Notes under the pieces: generated by a model | Told to the model about the DNA's origin: nothing | Seen by the model: only the letters and a program-made list of their open reading frames with translations | The model's database searches: none | Assembly: GCA_041395945.1 (NCBI GenBank) | Contig: JAWKZN010000003.1 | Span: 1-64,000 of the forward strand | DNA length: 64,000 bases | Origin: Pseudomonadales bacterium | Lineage (GTDB): Bacteria; Pseudomonadota; Gammaproteobacteria; Pseudomonadales; Azotimanducaceae | Direction: 5' to 3' | Program-made: the position numbers and the translations under genes | In this document: piece after piece, positions 18,386-26,201 of the stretch | Layout: every line of letters starts with the position of its first letter | How positions within the stretch are numbered: position 1 is the stretch's first letter

Positions 18386-18484
18386 CCGCTGAGTCCAGAT
18401 CCGAGCTCTGTGGTTCTCCTCTTCTCGACGCTGTTTGCGCTGAGCGAGGCGGTGACTGCGAGTACGTTTAAGAAGTACCTATAG
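18386..18484 (+). pseudogene. Remnant: diverged second copy of the TIGR03747 gene 3' end
   Basis: Thirty-two codons plus stop, without a start, match the C terminus of the gene at 7000-7734. Both end in AVTASTFKKYL, and 25 of 32 residues agree. The last 54 bases (18431-18484 against 7681-7734) differ at 4 positions by my count. The differences include silent changes (TTC/TTT, CTC/CTA) and a different stop codon, so this is a relative from another ICE, not a fresh duplication. It marks the right edge of the RHH-sacsin-SNF2 cassette. Confidence 0.85.
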
Positions 18485-18541
18485 GATGATGTATTTGCCG
18501 CGATGAAGCTTGAGCAGAGCACGAAATGGGGATCGTGAGGA

Positions 18542-19120
18542 ATGTCGATTGATTCAGCGAGAATCTGTTGCACGGGATGTGGCTTCGAAACGCGGGAAGT
18601 CTACCGGCCTATACGGGTAGTTTACCGGCTGAATAGCGGAAAGGAAGTCGAGACCGGACGTAAAAAAGGGTGGTGCTACGAATGCGAAAACTACTCAGAC
18701 ATCGAGAACATGGATCTTGAAAGCCTGCAGATAGAATTGGTCGAGAAGGAACGCGAAAGGCGCGAATCCCGCTCTCGAGCCGATCAACTCTCGAAAGCGT
18801 TTCTCGCACGTATCCGGAATCGATCAGAGCGACGTGGTTTGTTCTATTCGATTAAACGTTTTGACGAAGAGATAGAGAAGCTACGAGGATTGCTGGAAAT
18901 CGCGGCCAGCCGTACTGCGCGGCCAAGATGTCTCAATTGTTGGTCCGACAAAACGGTACCGATGACTTTTGACGGCAGCGATAATCTCACACATAACTTC
19001 CGACACGACTGCGGCGGGAAGCTGAAGATTATCCACGATGATAGCGGACCGCGTTTCAATTTCGGCGTCACTACCTATGTATTGAACGAAGAGGGACGAC
19101 TCTTGGGCGAACGCTCATGA
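18542..19120 (+). CDS. Double zinc-ribbon, coiled-coil protein of unknown function
   Basis: The product has 192 residues. A first metal site is formed by CTGC (about 11-14) and CYEC (about 44-47), a second by CLNC (about 132-135) with a later His-Asp-Cys (RHDCGGKL). Between them runs a charged helix likely to form a coiled coil (LESLQIELVEKERERRESRSRADQLSKAF, then IKRFDEEIEKLRGLLEI). The two ribbons suggest nucleic-acid or protein binding. It lies outside the repeat-bounded cassette, between the gene remnant and a convergent kinase gene. I do not recognise a family; no catalytic motif is visible. Confidence 0.65.
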   Translation: MSIDSARICCTGCGFETREVYRPIRVVYRLNSGKEVETGRKKGWCYECENYSDIENMDLESLQIELVEKERERRESRSRADQLSKAFLARIRNRSERRGLFYSIKRFDEEIEKLRGLLEIAASRTARPRCLNCWSDKTVPMTFDGSDNLTHNFRHDCGGKLKIIHDDSGPRFNFGVTTYVLNEEGRLLGERS

Positions 19121-19240
19121 CCTGCCAGTCGTCGGCGTCACGCAGAAAATCGTAGCACCGTTACAGTAGGTTAAACGAAGCGTATCTTCGAACGCGTTGT
19201 GCGTGGCATAGGAAACTCGCTTGGACCGGAAAACGTCTCG

Positions 19241-21349
19241 TCACGCCAGTGCGACTTTGAGGCGGGCAATACGTTCCTCGACCATAGCGATGTTGTCAGC
19301 GTGGCCGCCGGCCTTCCGTAGTATGGCATGCGCCTTCGTTGCTGCTTCGAGCGACTCCTTGAGCCGGCCCTCTCGTTCGTATATTTCAGAAAGGATGAAC
19401 CACACCTGATCGATCTCTGGGTTCGCGCGGACCACCTGCTGCAGTTCCTGAATCGCCAGTGAGATCTTACCGAGCCCCTGAAGCAACTGAGCGCGCAGCA
19501 GCGTGGCGTGCAGCCTCTCCTTGGGAATTCGCGCCAACTCCTCACACTCGCGCAATGCACCGACGATATCCCCAGCGTTGGCTCTGAGATTGACCAACTG
19601 TTTTCGAGCGAAACTTTCGCTAGGCTGAAGCGCGACGACTCGTCCGAAGCGTTCGATGGCCTCCTGCTCGCGGTGCATGTGAACCGCGATGATGCCAAGG
19701 TTGTGCCACGCATCAACATCGCTCGCGTTCTCCGCGACTCGCTCAAGAAGCTCCGTCTCCGCTTCATCAAAGCGACCCGCTGCCAACAACTGGCCCGGAT
19801 CGGGCCGCCGGTGTCCCGATGGCGCACTAGTGCGCTTCGCGATCAGCGTGCTGAGGTTTTCCTTCGCCTCGTGCAGTCCAGGATGAAGCTCAAGGGCCTT
19901 TCTCAAGCATTGCTCGGCCTCTACTTCCTGTCCCACCTCCATCTGGAGCGCACCTAGGTTTGCCCAGATTGAAGCCTTGTCCGGTGCGATCCTGATCGCC
20001 TGCTGCATGACTTGAATCGCCTCGAGCGGTCGCCGAAGACTTGTCAGCGGGCCCGACTGATTAAGCAACGCTCCAGTGTTCAGTGGATCGTGGGAAGCGG
20101 CGACCCTAAGCTCGTCTAAAGCCTCATCGTGCCTACCAAGTCGATGAAGGGCTATTCCTAGGTTGTTCCTGGCGACGGCCTTGAATGGCGCCAATTCGAT
20201 CGAACGAAGTGATGCCTGGACGGATTCCTTCAACTGGTTCTGCATGAGGTATTGTTTCCCCAACTCAGTCCATGCCCTATCGTCCTCGGGAACCATCCGG
20301 CAGTATTCGAGCGAGTACTTTAGGGCCAAATCTGGGCGTCCCATCGCGCCGTAGGACATCGCCCTCGCATAGACCAGCTCTTCTTCGTCTGTCCTGGAGG
20401 CAGACGGGCTCGGGAGGCCAACTCCGATTTGGCGGGCGATATCCCTAGCGTCGATCAAGAGCTCCCCGAAGCCTTGGTACCGCGCTGAGGGAGCCTTGCG
20501 AAGGCACCGTTCGCAGATTGGCCACAACGGACTTTGCATGGGTTTCGGCGTTTCATAGAGGATTTGCTGAACGATCGCTTGCTGGTTACTCTCAACGAAC
20601 GGTCGAGCACCGACAATCAGCTCATACAAGGTGATACCGAATGCGTATATGTCGACACGGTGATCCAGCGCAGCTGGTGCCAAGAACTGCTCCGGTGCCA
20701 TGTAAGGAAGTGTTCCAGAGATGGATTGGCGCTCCGTCACCCCTTCAATGGTCCCCGACGGGAGCGCGAAGCTCCGCGCCAAGCCGAAATCCGTAATACA
20801 TAGCTCGTTATCAGGCGTGAGCATCAGGTTGCCCGGCTTGATATCCCGATGTGCCACCACGCCGTGAGATTGAGCATGGGTCATGCCATGACAAAATTGG
20901 GCGACCCAGGTCAGCACCAGACCGGCTGGCAGGCCGCGGTACCCGACATAAGCGTCCAGGGTGTTGCCTCGGTCGGGCGTGTTCGGAACGTAGTCTGCGG
21001 CAACATAGTGCTGCCCGTCGAGCATCGCCACGAAGCGCGCGCGAACGATGTTAGGGTGCCGGCCCAGTCCCACCCAAATCTCGGCCTCGCGGAGGAACTG
21101 CTCGCGCTCCGATTCACTCTCGGGGCGCTGCAGAGTCTTTAGCACAATCGGAGCGTCTTCGTCATGGTGGCTGACAACGTAGACAAGGCCCATGCCACCA
21201 GAAAAGATCTCGAGAACCTCATACTCGCCGCCGATTGAATCGCCTACCCTATAGCTGCGTGGCCTCATTGCAGGCGCACGGGGTGCGCGGTCGGATGGCG
21301 GCTCATCCGTTCGCTTAAAGCCAAGCATCTTGCGCCAACTAAACGCCAT
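19241..21349 (-). CDS. Ser/Thr protein kinase with C-terminal TPR repeats
   Basis: This is a 702-residue Hanks-type kinase. The kinase domain (about 35-305) shows a glycine loop FSGGMGLVYVV, Lys in IVLKTL, Glu in FLREAEIW, catalytic HRDIKPGNLML, DFGLAR and the substrate-side GTLPYMAPEQF. After it come many tetratricopeptide units (about 330-690, such as ALKYSLEYCRMVPEDDRAWTELGKQYL and AIQVMQQAIRIAPDKASIWANLGALQMEVGQ), which usually dock partners. No membrane helix is evident, so it is likely cytosolic. The start ATG 21349 has GGGAG at a good distance. It is antisense to the ICE backbone and convergent with the zinc-ribbon gene. STKs occur in phage-defence islands; a role here is inferred. Confidence 0.88.
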   Translation of the reverse strand: MAFSWRKMLGFKRTDEPPSDRAPRAPAMRPRSYRVGDSIGGEYEVLEIFSGGMGLVYVVSHHDEDAPIVLKTLQRPESESEREQFLREAEIWVGLGRHPNIVRARFVAMLDGQHYVAADYVPNTPDRGNTLDAYVGYRGLPAGLVLTWVAQFCHGMTHAQSHGVVAHRDIKPGNLMLTPDNELCITDFGLARSFALPSGTIEGVTERQSISGTLPYMAPEQFLAPAALDHRVDIYAFGITLYELIVGARPFVESNQQAIVQQILYETPKPMQSPLWPICERCLRKAPSARYQGFGELLIDARDIARQIGVGLPSPSASRTDEEELVYARAMSYGAMGRPDLALKYSLEYCRMVPEDDRAWTELGKQYLMQNQLKESVQASLRSIELAPFKAVARNNLGIALHRLGRHDEALDELRVAASHDPLNTGALLNQSGPLTSLRRPLEAIQVMQQAIRIAPDKASIWANLGALQMEVGQEVEAEQCLRKALELHPGLHEAKENLSTLIAKRTSAPSGHRRPDPGQLLAAGRFDEAETELLERVAENASDVDAWHNLGIIAVHMHREQEAIERFGRVVALQPSESFARKQLVNLRANAGDIVGALRECEELARIPKERLHATLLRAQLLQGLGKISLAIQELQQVVRANPEIDQVWFILSEIYEREGRLKESLEAATKAHAILRKAGGHADNIAMVEERIARLKVALA

Positions 21350-21592
21350 GACTTGCTCCCGTTGACAACCAAAGTGTGCGATCGAGCAATACCGCGGTCA
21401 AATCCTCGATCAGCCACGCCCCTTGGTCACGAGAGTCCGATTTCGGTGATTCGCCCCTATCCGTCACTGCCTGTCAGGTCAGACCGCAACGGGCTTAAAA
21501 GAAAAGCACGCCACTAGCCGAGCGAGTTCCGCATCGACGGCGCTTCGCAAGTTCCAGACCATGCGCACATGCACGGTCTCGAAGATACCATT

Positions 21593-21895
21593 ATGCGAAT
21601 CTGCTGGCTGGCTGGCCTCGGGATACTTGGCGCCCTTTTGTCGTCTTCCGCTGTTTGGGCCGACCCCGACGCCGAACGCGAAGCCCTCGCACGCCTCATC
21701 CACGAGATCGAAGCCCTCGCCCCGCTGATCGAGACCGCTGAGTCGCAAGCCAGCCCCGATACCCGTATCCGCTTTCGCTACGACTGGCTCCGCCAGGACC
21801 TCGAGCGCATTCGCGCCGGTATCCAGGAACACATCGACGCGCCGCGCACCGAGCCGCGGACGTTTCCGCCGCTGCGCGGCGACTATCGGCAGTGA
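21593..21895 (+). CDS. RAQPRD-family ICE protein (TIGR01690)
   Basis: The 100-residue product begins with a signal peptide (MRICWLAGLGILGALLSSSAVWA), followed by DPDAEREALARLIHEIEALAPLIETAESQA and the family stretch RIRFRYDWLRQDLERIRAGIQEHI. ATG 21593 is chosen because the signal starts there; ATG 21569 is in frame upstream. It resumes the transfer module after the cargo and is followed 9 bases later by the TIGR03758 gene. Its function in conjugation is not known beyond family membership. Confidence 0.85.
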   Translation: MRICWLAGLGILGALLSSSAVWADPDAEREALARLIHEIEALAPLIETAESQASPDTRIRFRYDWLRQDLERIRAGIQEHIDAPRTEPRTFPPLRGDYRQ

Positions 21896-21904
21896 GGCAC
21901 GCCG

Positions 21905-22135
21905 ATGACCCCTGCGCAAAGTGCCGCGTTTCAGGCGGGTTCCGGAGTCACTCCGGGAACGCTGCTCACGACCATCGCGAGTGTTGTCCTGGTGCTCACG
22001 TTCGTCTGGGTGATGTGGGTGACTGTCGGATCGTTTCGTGCGTGGCAGGACGGGCAGGTCGCGCTGTTCGACCTCGTGTGGGCGGCGCTACGGGCCAGCA
22101 TCGTGCTGCTCGTGCTCGGGTTCTATTTGCGGTGA
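21905..22135 (+). CDS. Small membrane protein, TIGR03758 (PFL_4701, DUF3262)
   Basis: This 76-residue protein has two membrane helices (about 22-42 and 54-74) and the family beginning MTPAQSAAFQAGSGVTPGTLLTTIASVVLVL, with WVMWVTVGSFRAWQDGQVALFDLVWAALRASIVLLVLGFYLR. It is a regular member of the GI-type transfer module, between RAQPRD and TIGR03745, where it probably contributes to the inner-membrane pilin-like layer. Confidence 0.88.
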   Translation: MTPAQSAAFQAGSGVTPGTLLTTIASVVLVLTFVWVMWVTVGSFRAWQDGQVALFDLVWAALRASIVLLVLGFYLR

Positions 22136-22215
22136 CGGGGTGACCGGAACCGTGTTGGGCCGGGAGCAAGCCCCGGCATGTCGTGATCAGGGGGGTGCCC
22201 CGCAACTTCGGAGAA

Positions 22216-22572
22216 ATGATGATGTTCGAGCGACTCAAGAAAAGGACAGTGGCCCTGGCGGGCCTCCTCGGTCTCGCGGCCAATCCGCCCGTGTGGGCGG
22301 CGCTTCCGACCCCGGTTGCGCCGAGTACGGCGCCGGCGGCCGGCGACTGGATCGCCCTGATCCAGGGCTACATCAAGGATGGCGGTCTCGTGCTGGGACT
22401 GGCGATCGCGGTGCTGGGTTTCCTGTGGGTGGCGTATCTCGCGTTCGCGAAGTTCAACGAGGCGCGGCAGGGCAAGGCGGAGTGGGCGGAGGTCGGCGTG
22501 CTCGGCATTGTCGGTGCGGTGGTGCTGATTTTCGCGAGCTACCTGCTGACCGAAGCCGCTGGCGTCATCTGA
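22216..22572 (+). CDS. Pilin-like membrane protein, TIGR03745 (PFL_4702, DUF2976)
   Basis: Three consecutive ATGs (22216, 22219, 22222) follow GGAG; the first is given here. The product of about 118 residues carries a signal sequence (ALAGLLGLAANPPVWA), then IALIQGYIKDGGLVLGLAIAVLGFLWVAYLAFAKFNEAR and a second helix VGVLGIVGAVVLIFASYLL. The two-helix hairpin and size resemble VirB2/TraA pilins, so this may be the pilus subunit of the system; that is an inference. Confidence 0.87.
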   Translation: MMMFERLKKRTVALAGLLGLAANPPVWAALPTPVAPSTAPAAGDWIALIQGYIKDGGLVLGLAIAVLGFLWVAYLAFAKFNEARQGKAEWAEVGVLGIVGAVVLIFASYLLTEAAGVI

Positions 22573-22578
22573 TCCGAC

Positions 22579-22959
22579 ATGAGCGACCGGCACGACATCC
22601 TGGCCGACCGGCTCAACGCGGAGCCCGCCATCTTCAAGGGATGCTCCTCGAGCGAGCTTGGCGTCATCGTCGGCGTGGCCGCACTCGTGTGGTTGCCCGT
22701 CAGTCTGATTCTGGCGTGGCTCGCGGGTGCGGTCACGATGGGCTTCGGCATCGCCGGCGTCGGCATCGTGGCGACCGTGCTGCTGATGGCGAGTCTGTTT
22801 CAGCGTCTGAAGCGGAACCGGCCGGACGGCTACTACCAGCAGCAGATCGTGCTCTGGCTCGATGACCGGGGCCTGAAACGTTCGCCCTTCGTCCGCCGCA
22901 GCGGCGCGTGGGATATCGGCAGGAGCGCGCATGCGACGTTACCGATACGAGATCGATAA
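22579..22959 (+). CDS. Inner-membrane protein, TIGR03750 (DUF3487)
   Basis: A 126-residue protein with two helices (about 28-50 and 54-74). It has the family beginning DILADRLNAEPAIFKGCSSSELGVIVGVAALVWLPVSL and an ending with FQRLKRNRPDGYYQQQIVLWL. Size and arrangement resemble VirB3/TraL, which partner the VirB4-type ATPase at the membrane. It overlaps the next gene by 29 bases. Confidence 0.87.
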   Translation: MSDRHDILADRLNAEPAIFKGCSSSELGVIVGVAALVWLPVSLILAWLAGAVTMGFGIAGVGIVATVLLMASLFQRLKRNRPDGYYQQQIVLWLDDRGLKRSPFVRRSGAWDIGRSAHATLPIRDR

Positions 22960-23590
22960 TGTCCGCGCGCATCTGCGGTCCCTATGGGCCGTGATCGCCA
23001 TCCAGGCGGTGGTGATCGCCGGGCTGTGGTTCGGCTGGAGTCAGGCACCCGAACGACTCACCGTGCACATCCCGCCGGATTTGCGTTCGGGCGCTGTGCT
23101 CGCTGTCGACGAGGTGCCGCCACCCAACGTCTACGCGTTCGCGTTCTACATCTTCCAGCAGCTCAACCGCTGGCCGGAGGATGGTGCCAGTGACTACGGC
23201 CGGGCCATCTTTCAGGTGTCGCCGTACCTGACGCCCCGTTACCGCGCCGATCTGATCGCTGAGCTCGAGCAGAAAGGACGCCAAGGCGAGCTCGCCTATC
23301 GCGTTCGCGGCATGCAGGAGATCCCGGGCCACGGCTACGAGGAACGCCGGGTCGATGTGCTGAGCGCGCAGGCTTGGATCGTGTGGCTGGACGTCGACCT
23401 GCTGGAGTCGGTGAAGGGCATGACCGTCAAGCGCACCGCGATCCGCTACCCACTGCGCGTCGTTCGCTACGCGGTCGACCTGGAAACGAATCCCTGGGGA
23501 CTGGCCCTGGACGGGTACGGGGCGGAAGGCCCTCGACGACTCACCGACGCGGAACTGAGCGATGGAGGAGACGCCGATGGTGGTGCTTAG
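22931..23590 (+). CDS. VirB8/TraE-like protein, TIGR03746 (PFL_4703, DUF2895)
   Basis: This 219-residue protein has one N-terminal membrane helix (WAVIAIQAVVIAGLWFGW) and a periplasmic domain with LTVHIPPDLRSGAVLAVDEVPPPNVYAFAFYIFQQLNRWPEDGASDYGRAIFQVSPYLTPRYR. The arrangement fits TraE/VirB8-type inner-membrane scaffolds. It overlaps both neighbours, as is usual in this packed operon. Confidence 0.88.
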   Translation: MRRYRYEIDNVRAHLRSLWAVIAIQAVVIAGLWFGWSQAPERLTVHIPPDLRSGAVLAVDEVPPPNVYAFAFYIFQQLNRWPEDGASDYGRAIFQVSPYLTPRYRADLIAELEQKGRQGELAYRVRGMQEIPGHGYEERRVDVLSAQAWIVWLDVDLLESVKGMTVKRTAIRYPLRVVRYAVDLETNPWGLALDGYGAEGPRRLTDAELSDGGDADGGA

Positions 23591-24386
23591 TCCTGCGGAA
23601 GTGCGCGATCAGAGATTCGAAACCGCCATCGCTTCGTGGCTGTTTGCTTTGCTGATGTTGTCCGCCGGCATCGCACAGGCGGCACCCGAAGTGGCCGAGC
23701 GTGTCGCCTGGCGCAAGACGCCGATCGCCATCGAGCTCCCGGTCGGGACCGAACGTCTCGTGCACTTCCCGGGCGCCGTCAAGGTCGGGGTGCCGCCGCA
23801 ATTGCAGGGCGTGCTCCGCATTCAGAGCATCGCCGGCACGGCCTACCTGCTGGCACATCAACCATTCGCCAGCACTCGCGTAATCGTGCGTGGTCTCGAC
23901 GATGGTCAGGTCTACCTGCTGGACCTGTCTGCCAGCGCGGAAAGTGCGGGCAACGCGCCGATCGAGATCTTCCTCCCGGACCAGCCGACCGCCGATCGCC
24001 AGGAGACCGAATCCGCGCCCCCGCAATACGGCTACGTGACCCTGACCCGGTTCGCCGCGCAGCAACTCTACGCGCCGGCGCGCTTACTGATAGAACTGCC
24101 CGGCGTGGTGCGTGAGCCCGTCAGACGCGAGCCGGTGGCGCTGGTACGCGGTGGTGCCGTCGAAGCCGTGCCGCTCATCGCCTGGCGGGCGGGCGATCTG
24201 TATTTGACGGCAGTCAAGCTCACCAACAAGACCGACCGGCCTCAGACACTGGACCCGAGAACCCTGCGCGGCAGCTGGCTCACGGCCGCGTTCCAGCACA
24301 ACCGATTGCATGCGGCAGGCAGTGAGGCCGATCGGACGGTCGTCTACCTGGTCTCTGCCCGGGCCTTCGCGCCGTCGCTCAGGTAG
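23562..24386 (+). CDS. TraK-like secretin-associated protein, TIGR03749 (PFL_4704, DUF3438)
   Basis: The 274-residue product carries a signal segment (ASWLFALLMLSAGIAQA) and the family stretch ERVAWRKTPIAIELPVGTERLVHFPGAVKVGVPPQLQGVLRIQSIAGTAYLLA. TraK/VirB9-like proteins form part of the outer-membrane core. ATG 23562 overlaps the previous stop; ATG 23577 is an alternative. It lies between TraE-like and TraB-like genes, the order seen in F-type systems. Confidence 0.87.
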   Translation: MEETPMVVLSPAEVRDQRFETAIASWLFALLMLSAGIAQAAPEVAERVAWRKTPIAIELPVGTERLVHFPGAVKVGVPPQLQGVLRIQSIAGTAYLLAHQPFASTRVIVRGLDDGQVYLLDLSASAESAGNAPIEIFLPDQPTADRQETESAPPQYGYVTLTRFAAQQLYAPARLLIELPGVVREPVRREPVALVRGGAVEAVPLIAWRAGDLYLTAVKLTNKTDRPQTLDPRTLRGSWLTAAFQHNRLHAAGSEADRTVVYLVSARAFAPSLR

Positions 24387-24392
24387 CCGGTC

Positions 24393-25808
24393 ATGCCCGC
24401 TGCAACCTCCAATCGTCTGTTACCCATCCTCGGTGGCGTTGTCGTGCTGATGCTCGCCTTCGTGACGCTCAAGTCGTGCACGGGCGAAGACGGCAACGAA
24501 GTGGTGCTGGACAGCGTGCCCGTATCGCCGGCGCCGGATGCCGATACGCCCGCGGACACCATCAAAACGCTGACCGCGAACGTCGCGGCCATGACCTCCG
24601 AAGTCGAGGCGCTGCGCCGTGACAACGCGACGTTGCGCAAGGACAACCAGGCACTCGTCGCGAGTCGCACCCAGATCGAGGAGAACGTCGCGACACGGCT
24701 GCGCCGGGAACTCCAGGCACAGCAGCACGACGACGAGAATCAAGCCCGGATCGACTCCGGGGTGTTGGCCTCGCTCACCAACCGTGTCGACAGCCTGGCC
24801 GAGTCGATGAAGCGGACTCAATCCGGCGGCATCGGGAGTGACATTCCCGTTGGCCTAGGCCTGGACGGGGTCGGAAGTCCTTCGGGCACTGCGCCGAACC
24901 TCATTTGGGTCGAGCCCCTCGATGCGTCGGACCCCACCCAGCCCGAAACCGGGCTACTCGACCGCGCGGGGCAGACCGCCGGCGGTTATCTCGATGGCGC
25001 GCGAAGCAGGACGGGTCAGGTAGTGACCAGCGCGCAGGGGCGGGTCGAGGCCATGCAGGATCGGCCGGCCTACACGGTTCCGCGCAACGCAACGCTCATC
25101 GGCTCCACTTCCATGACTGCGCTGGTCGGCCGGATCCCGATCCAGGGGCAGGTACGCGACCCGATGCCGTTCAAGGTGATCACCGGTGCGGACAACCTCG
25201 CTGCCAATGGACTGATGGTGCCGGGTGTCCAGGGCATGGTCTGGAGCGGCACGGCGGTCGGCGACTGGACCCTCTCCTGTGTCACCGGCCGCCTCGAATC
25301 AGTCACCTTCGTCTTCGACGACGGCACGATCCGGACGATCTCGAGCGACGATCGCAACGCGCAAGCGGGCAACCAAGGTGGGCGAGACAAGTCGCTCGGC
25401 TGGATCTCAGATGCCCAGGGGATCCCCTGCATCAGCGGCGATCGCAAGAGCAATGCGGTGTCGTTCCTGTCCCAGCGAATTGGCGTGCAGGCGATCCAGG
25501 CCGCCGCCGACGCGGCAGCCGCCGCCGAGACGACCTCGGTCGTGAGCAACCTCGGCAGCGTAACCGACAGCGTGACCGGCGACGTCGGCACCTATGTGCT
25601 CGGCAAGACCGTCTCGGGCGGTAGCGACGAGGTCGCCAAGTGGCTGCTCGAACGCCAGTCCCAGAGTTTCGATGCCGTGTTCGTGCCGGCCGGCACGGCG
25701 GTTGCCATCCACGTCGACCGCGAGCTCGCCATCGACTTCGAACCCCAAGGCAGGAAACTGAATCATGCGCTCTCGACTACGACCGATCGCCATCATCGTC
25801 TGGATTAG
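24393..25808 (+). CDS. traB: TraB/VirB10-like core protein, TIGR03752 (PFL_4705)
   Basis: A 471-residue protein has a single N-terminal helix (LLPILGGVVVLMLAFVTLKS), a coiled coil (about 55-105, DTIKTLTANVAAMTSEVEALRRDNATLRKDNQALVASRTQIEENV), a Pro/Gly-rich linker, and a C-terminal TrbI-type domain with VPRNATLIGSTSMTALVGRIPIQGQVRDPMPFKVITG and VFVPAGTAVAIHVDRELAIDF. This spans the periplasm and links inner and outer membrane parts. It overlaps the lipoprotein gene by 44 bases. Confidence 0.9.
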   Translation: MPAATSNRLLPILGGVVVLMLAFVTLKSCTGEDGNEVVLDSVPVSPAPDADTPADTIKTLTANVAAMTSEVEALRRDNATLRKDNQALVASRTQIEENVATRLRRELQAQQHDDENQARIDSGVLASLTNRVDSLAESMKRTQSGGIGSDIPVGLGLDGVGSPSGTAPNLIWVEPLDASDPTQPETGLLDRAGQTAGGYLDGARSRTGQVVTSAQGRVEAMQDRPAYTVPRNATLIGSTSMTALVGRIPIQGQVRDPMPFKVITGADNLAANGLMVPGVQGMVWSGTAVGDWTLSCVTGRLESVTFVFDDGTIRTISSDDRNAQAGNQGGRDKSLGWISDAQGIPCISGDRKSNAVSFLSQRIGVQAIQAAADAAAAAETTSVVSNLGSVTDSVTGDVGTYVLGKTVSGGSDEVAKWLLERQSQSFDAVFVPAGTAVAIHVDRELAIDFEPQGRKLNHALSTTTDRHHRLD

Positions 25809-26199
25809 CGTGGCGCTCGCCGGCTGTGCCAGTACCAAGGAGTCCGTGTTGCCGCAGGACGGGCTGTCCATGAAGGCGATCTACGATGCCCACTTCGAGA
25901 CGATGGGCGCCGACGACCCATTGTCCGTGCGACACGAATTGGGCCGCCGACCGCTCGGCAACGATGGCGAGGATCTGGCGGGCTACTCACGAACCGCGCA
26001 CACCGAGCTCGAGACGATCTTCCCGCGGCTGCCCAATCCGACGTTGGTGATGTACGTGTTCCCGCACCTGGCGGGCGCCGAGCGGGTGCCCGTGCCGGGC
26101 TACGCAACGACATTCCCGCTGTATGAGCGCATCGAGTACGCGTTGCCGGGCGAAGTTCCGAGCGGAGTGCAAAGGCAAGTTCAGAGTGGACAGCACTGA
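25765..26199 (+). CDS. Conjugation lipoprotein, TIGR03751 family
   Basis: A 144-residue precursor has a lipobox (SVALAGC, Cys about 20) after a short basic and hydrophobic signal. The mature part shows LSMKAIYDAHFETMGADDPLSVRHELGRRPL and LPNPTLVMYVFPHLAGAERVPVPGYATTFPLYERIEYALPGE. It is likely the TraV/VirB7-type outer-membrane lipoprotein of the channel. The ATG lies inside the end of traB; the stop is 2 bases before traC. Confidence 0.87.
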   Translation: MRSRLRPIAIIVWISVALAGCASTKESVLPQDGLSMKAIYDAHFETMGADDPLSVRHELGRRPLGNDGEDLAGYSRTAHTELETIFPRLPNPTLVMYVFPHLAGAERVPVPGYATTFPLYERIEYALPGEVPSGVQRQVQSGQH

Positions 26200-26201
26200 C
26201 C

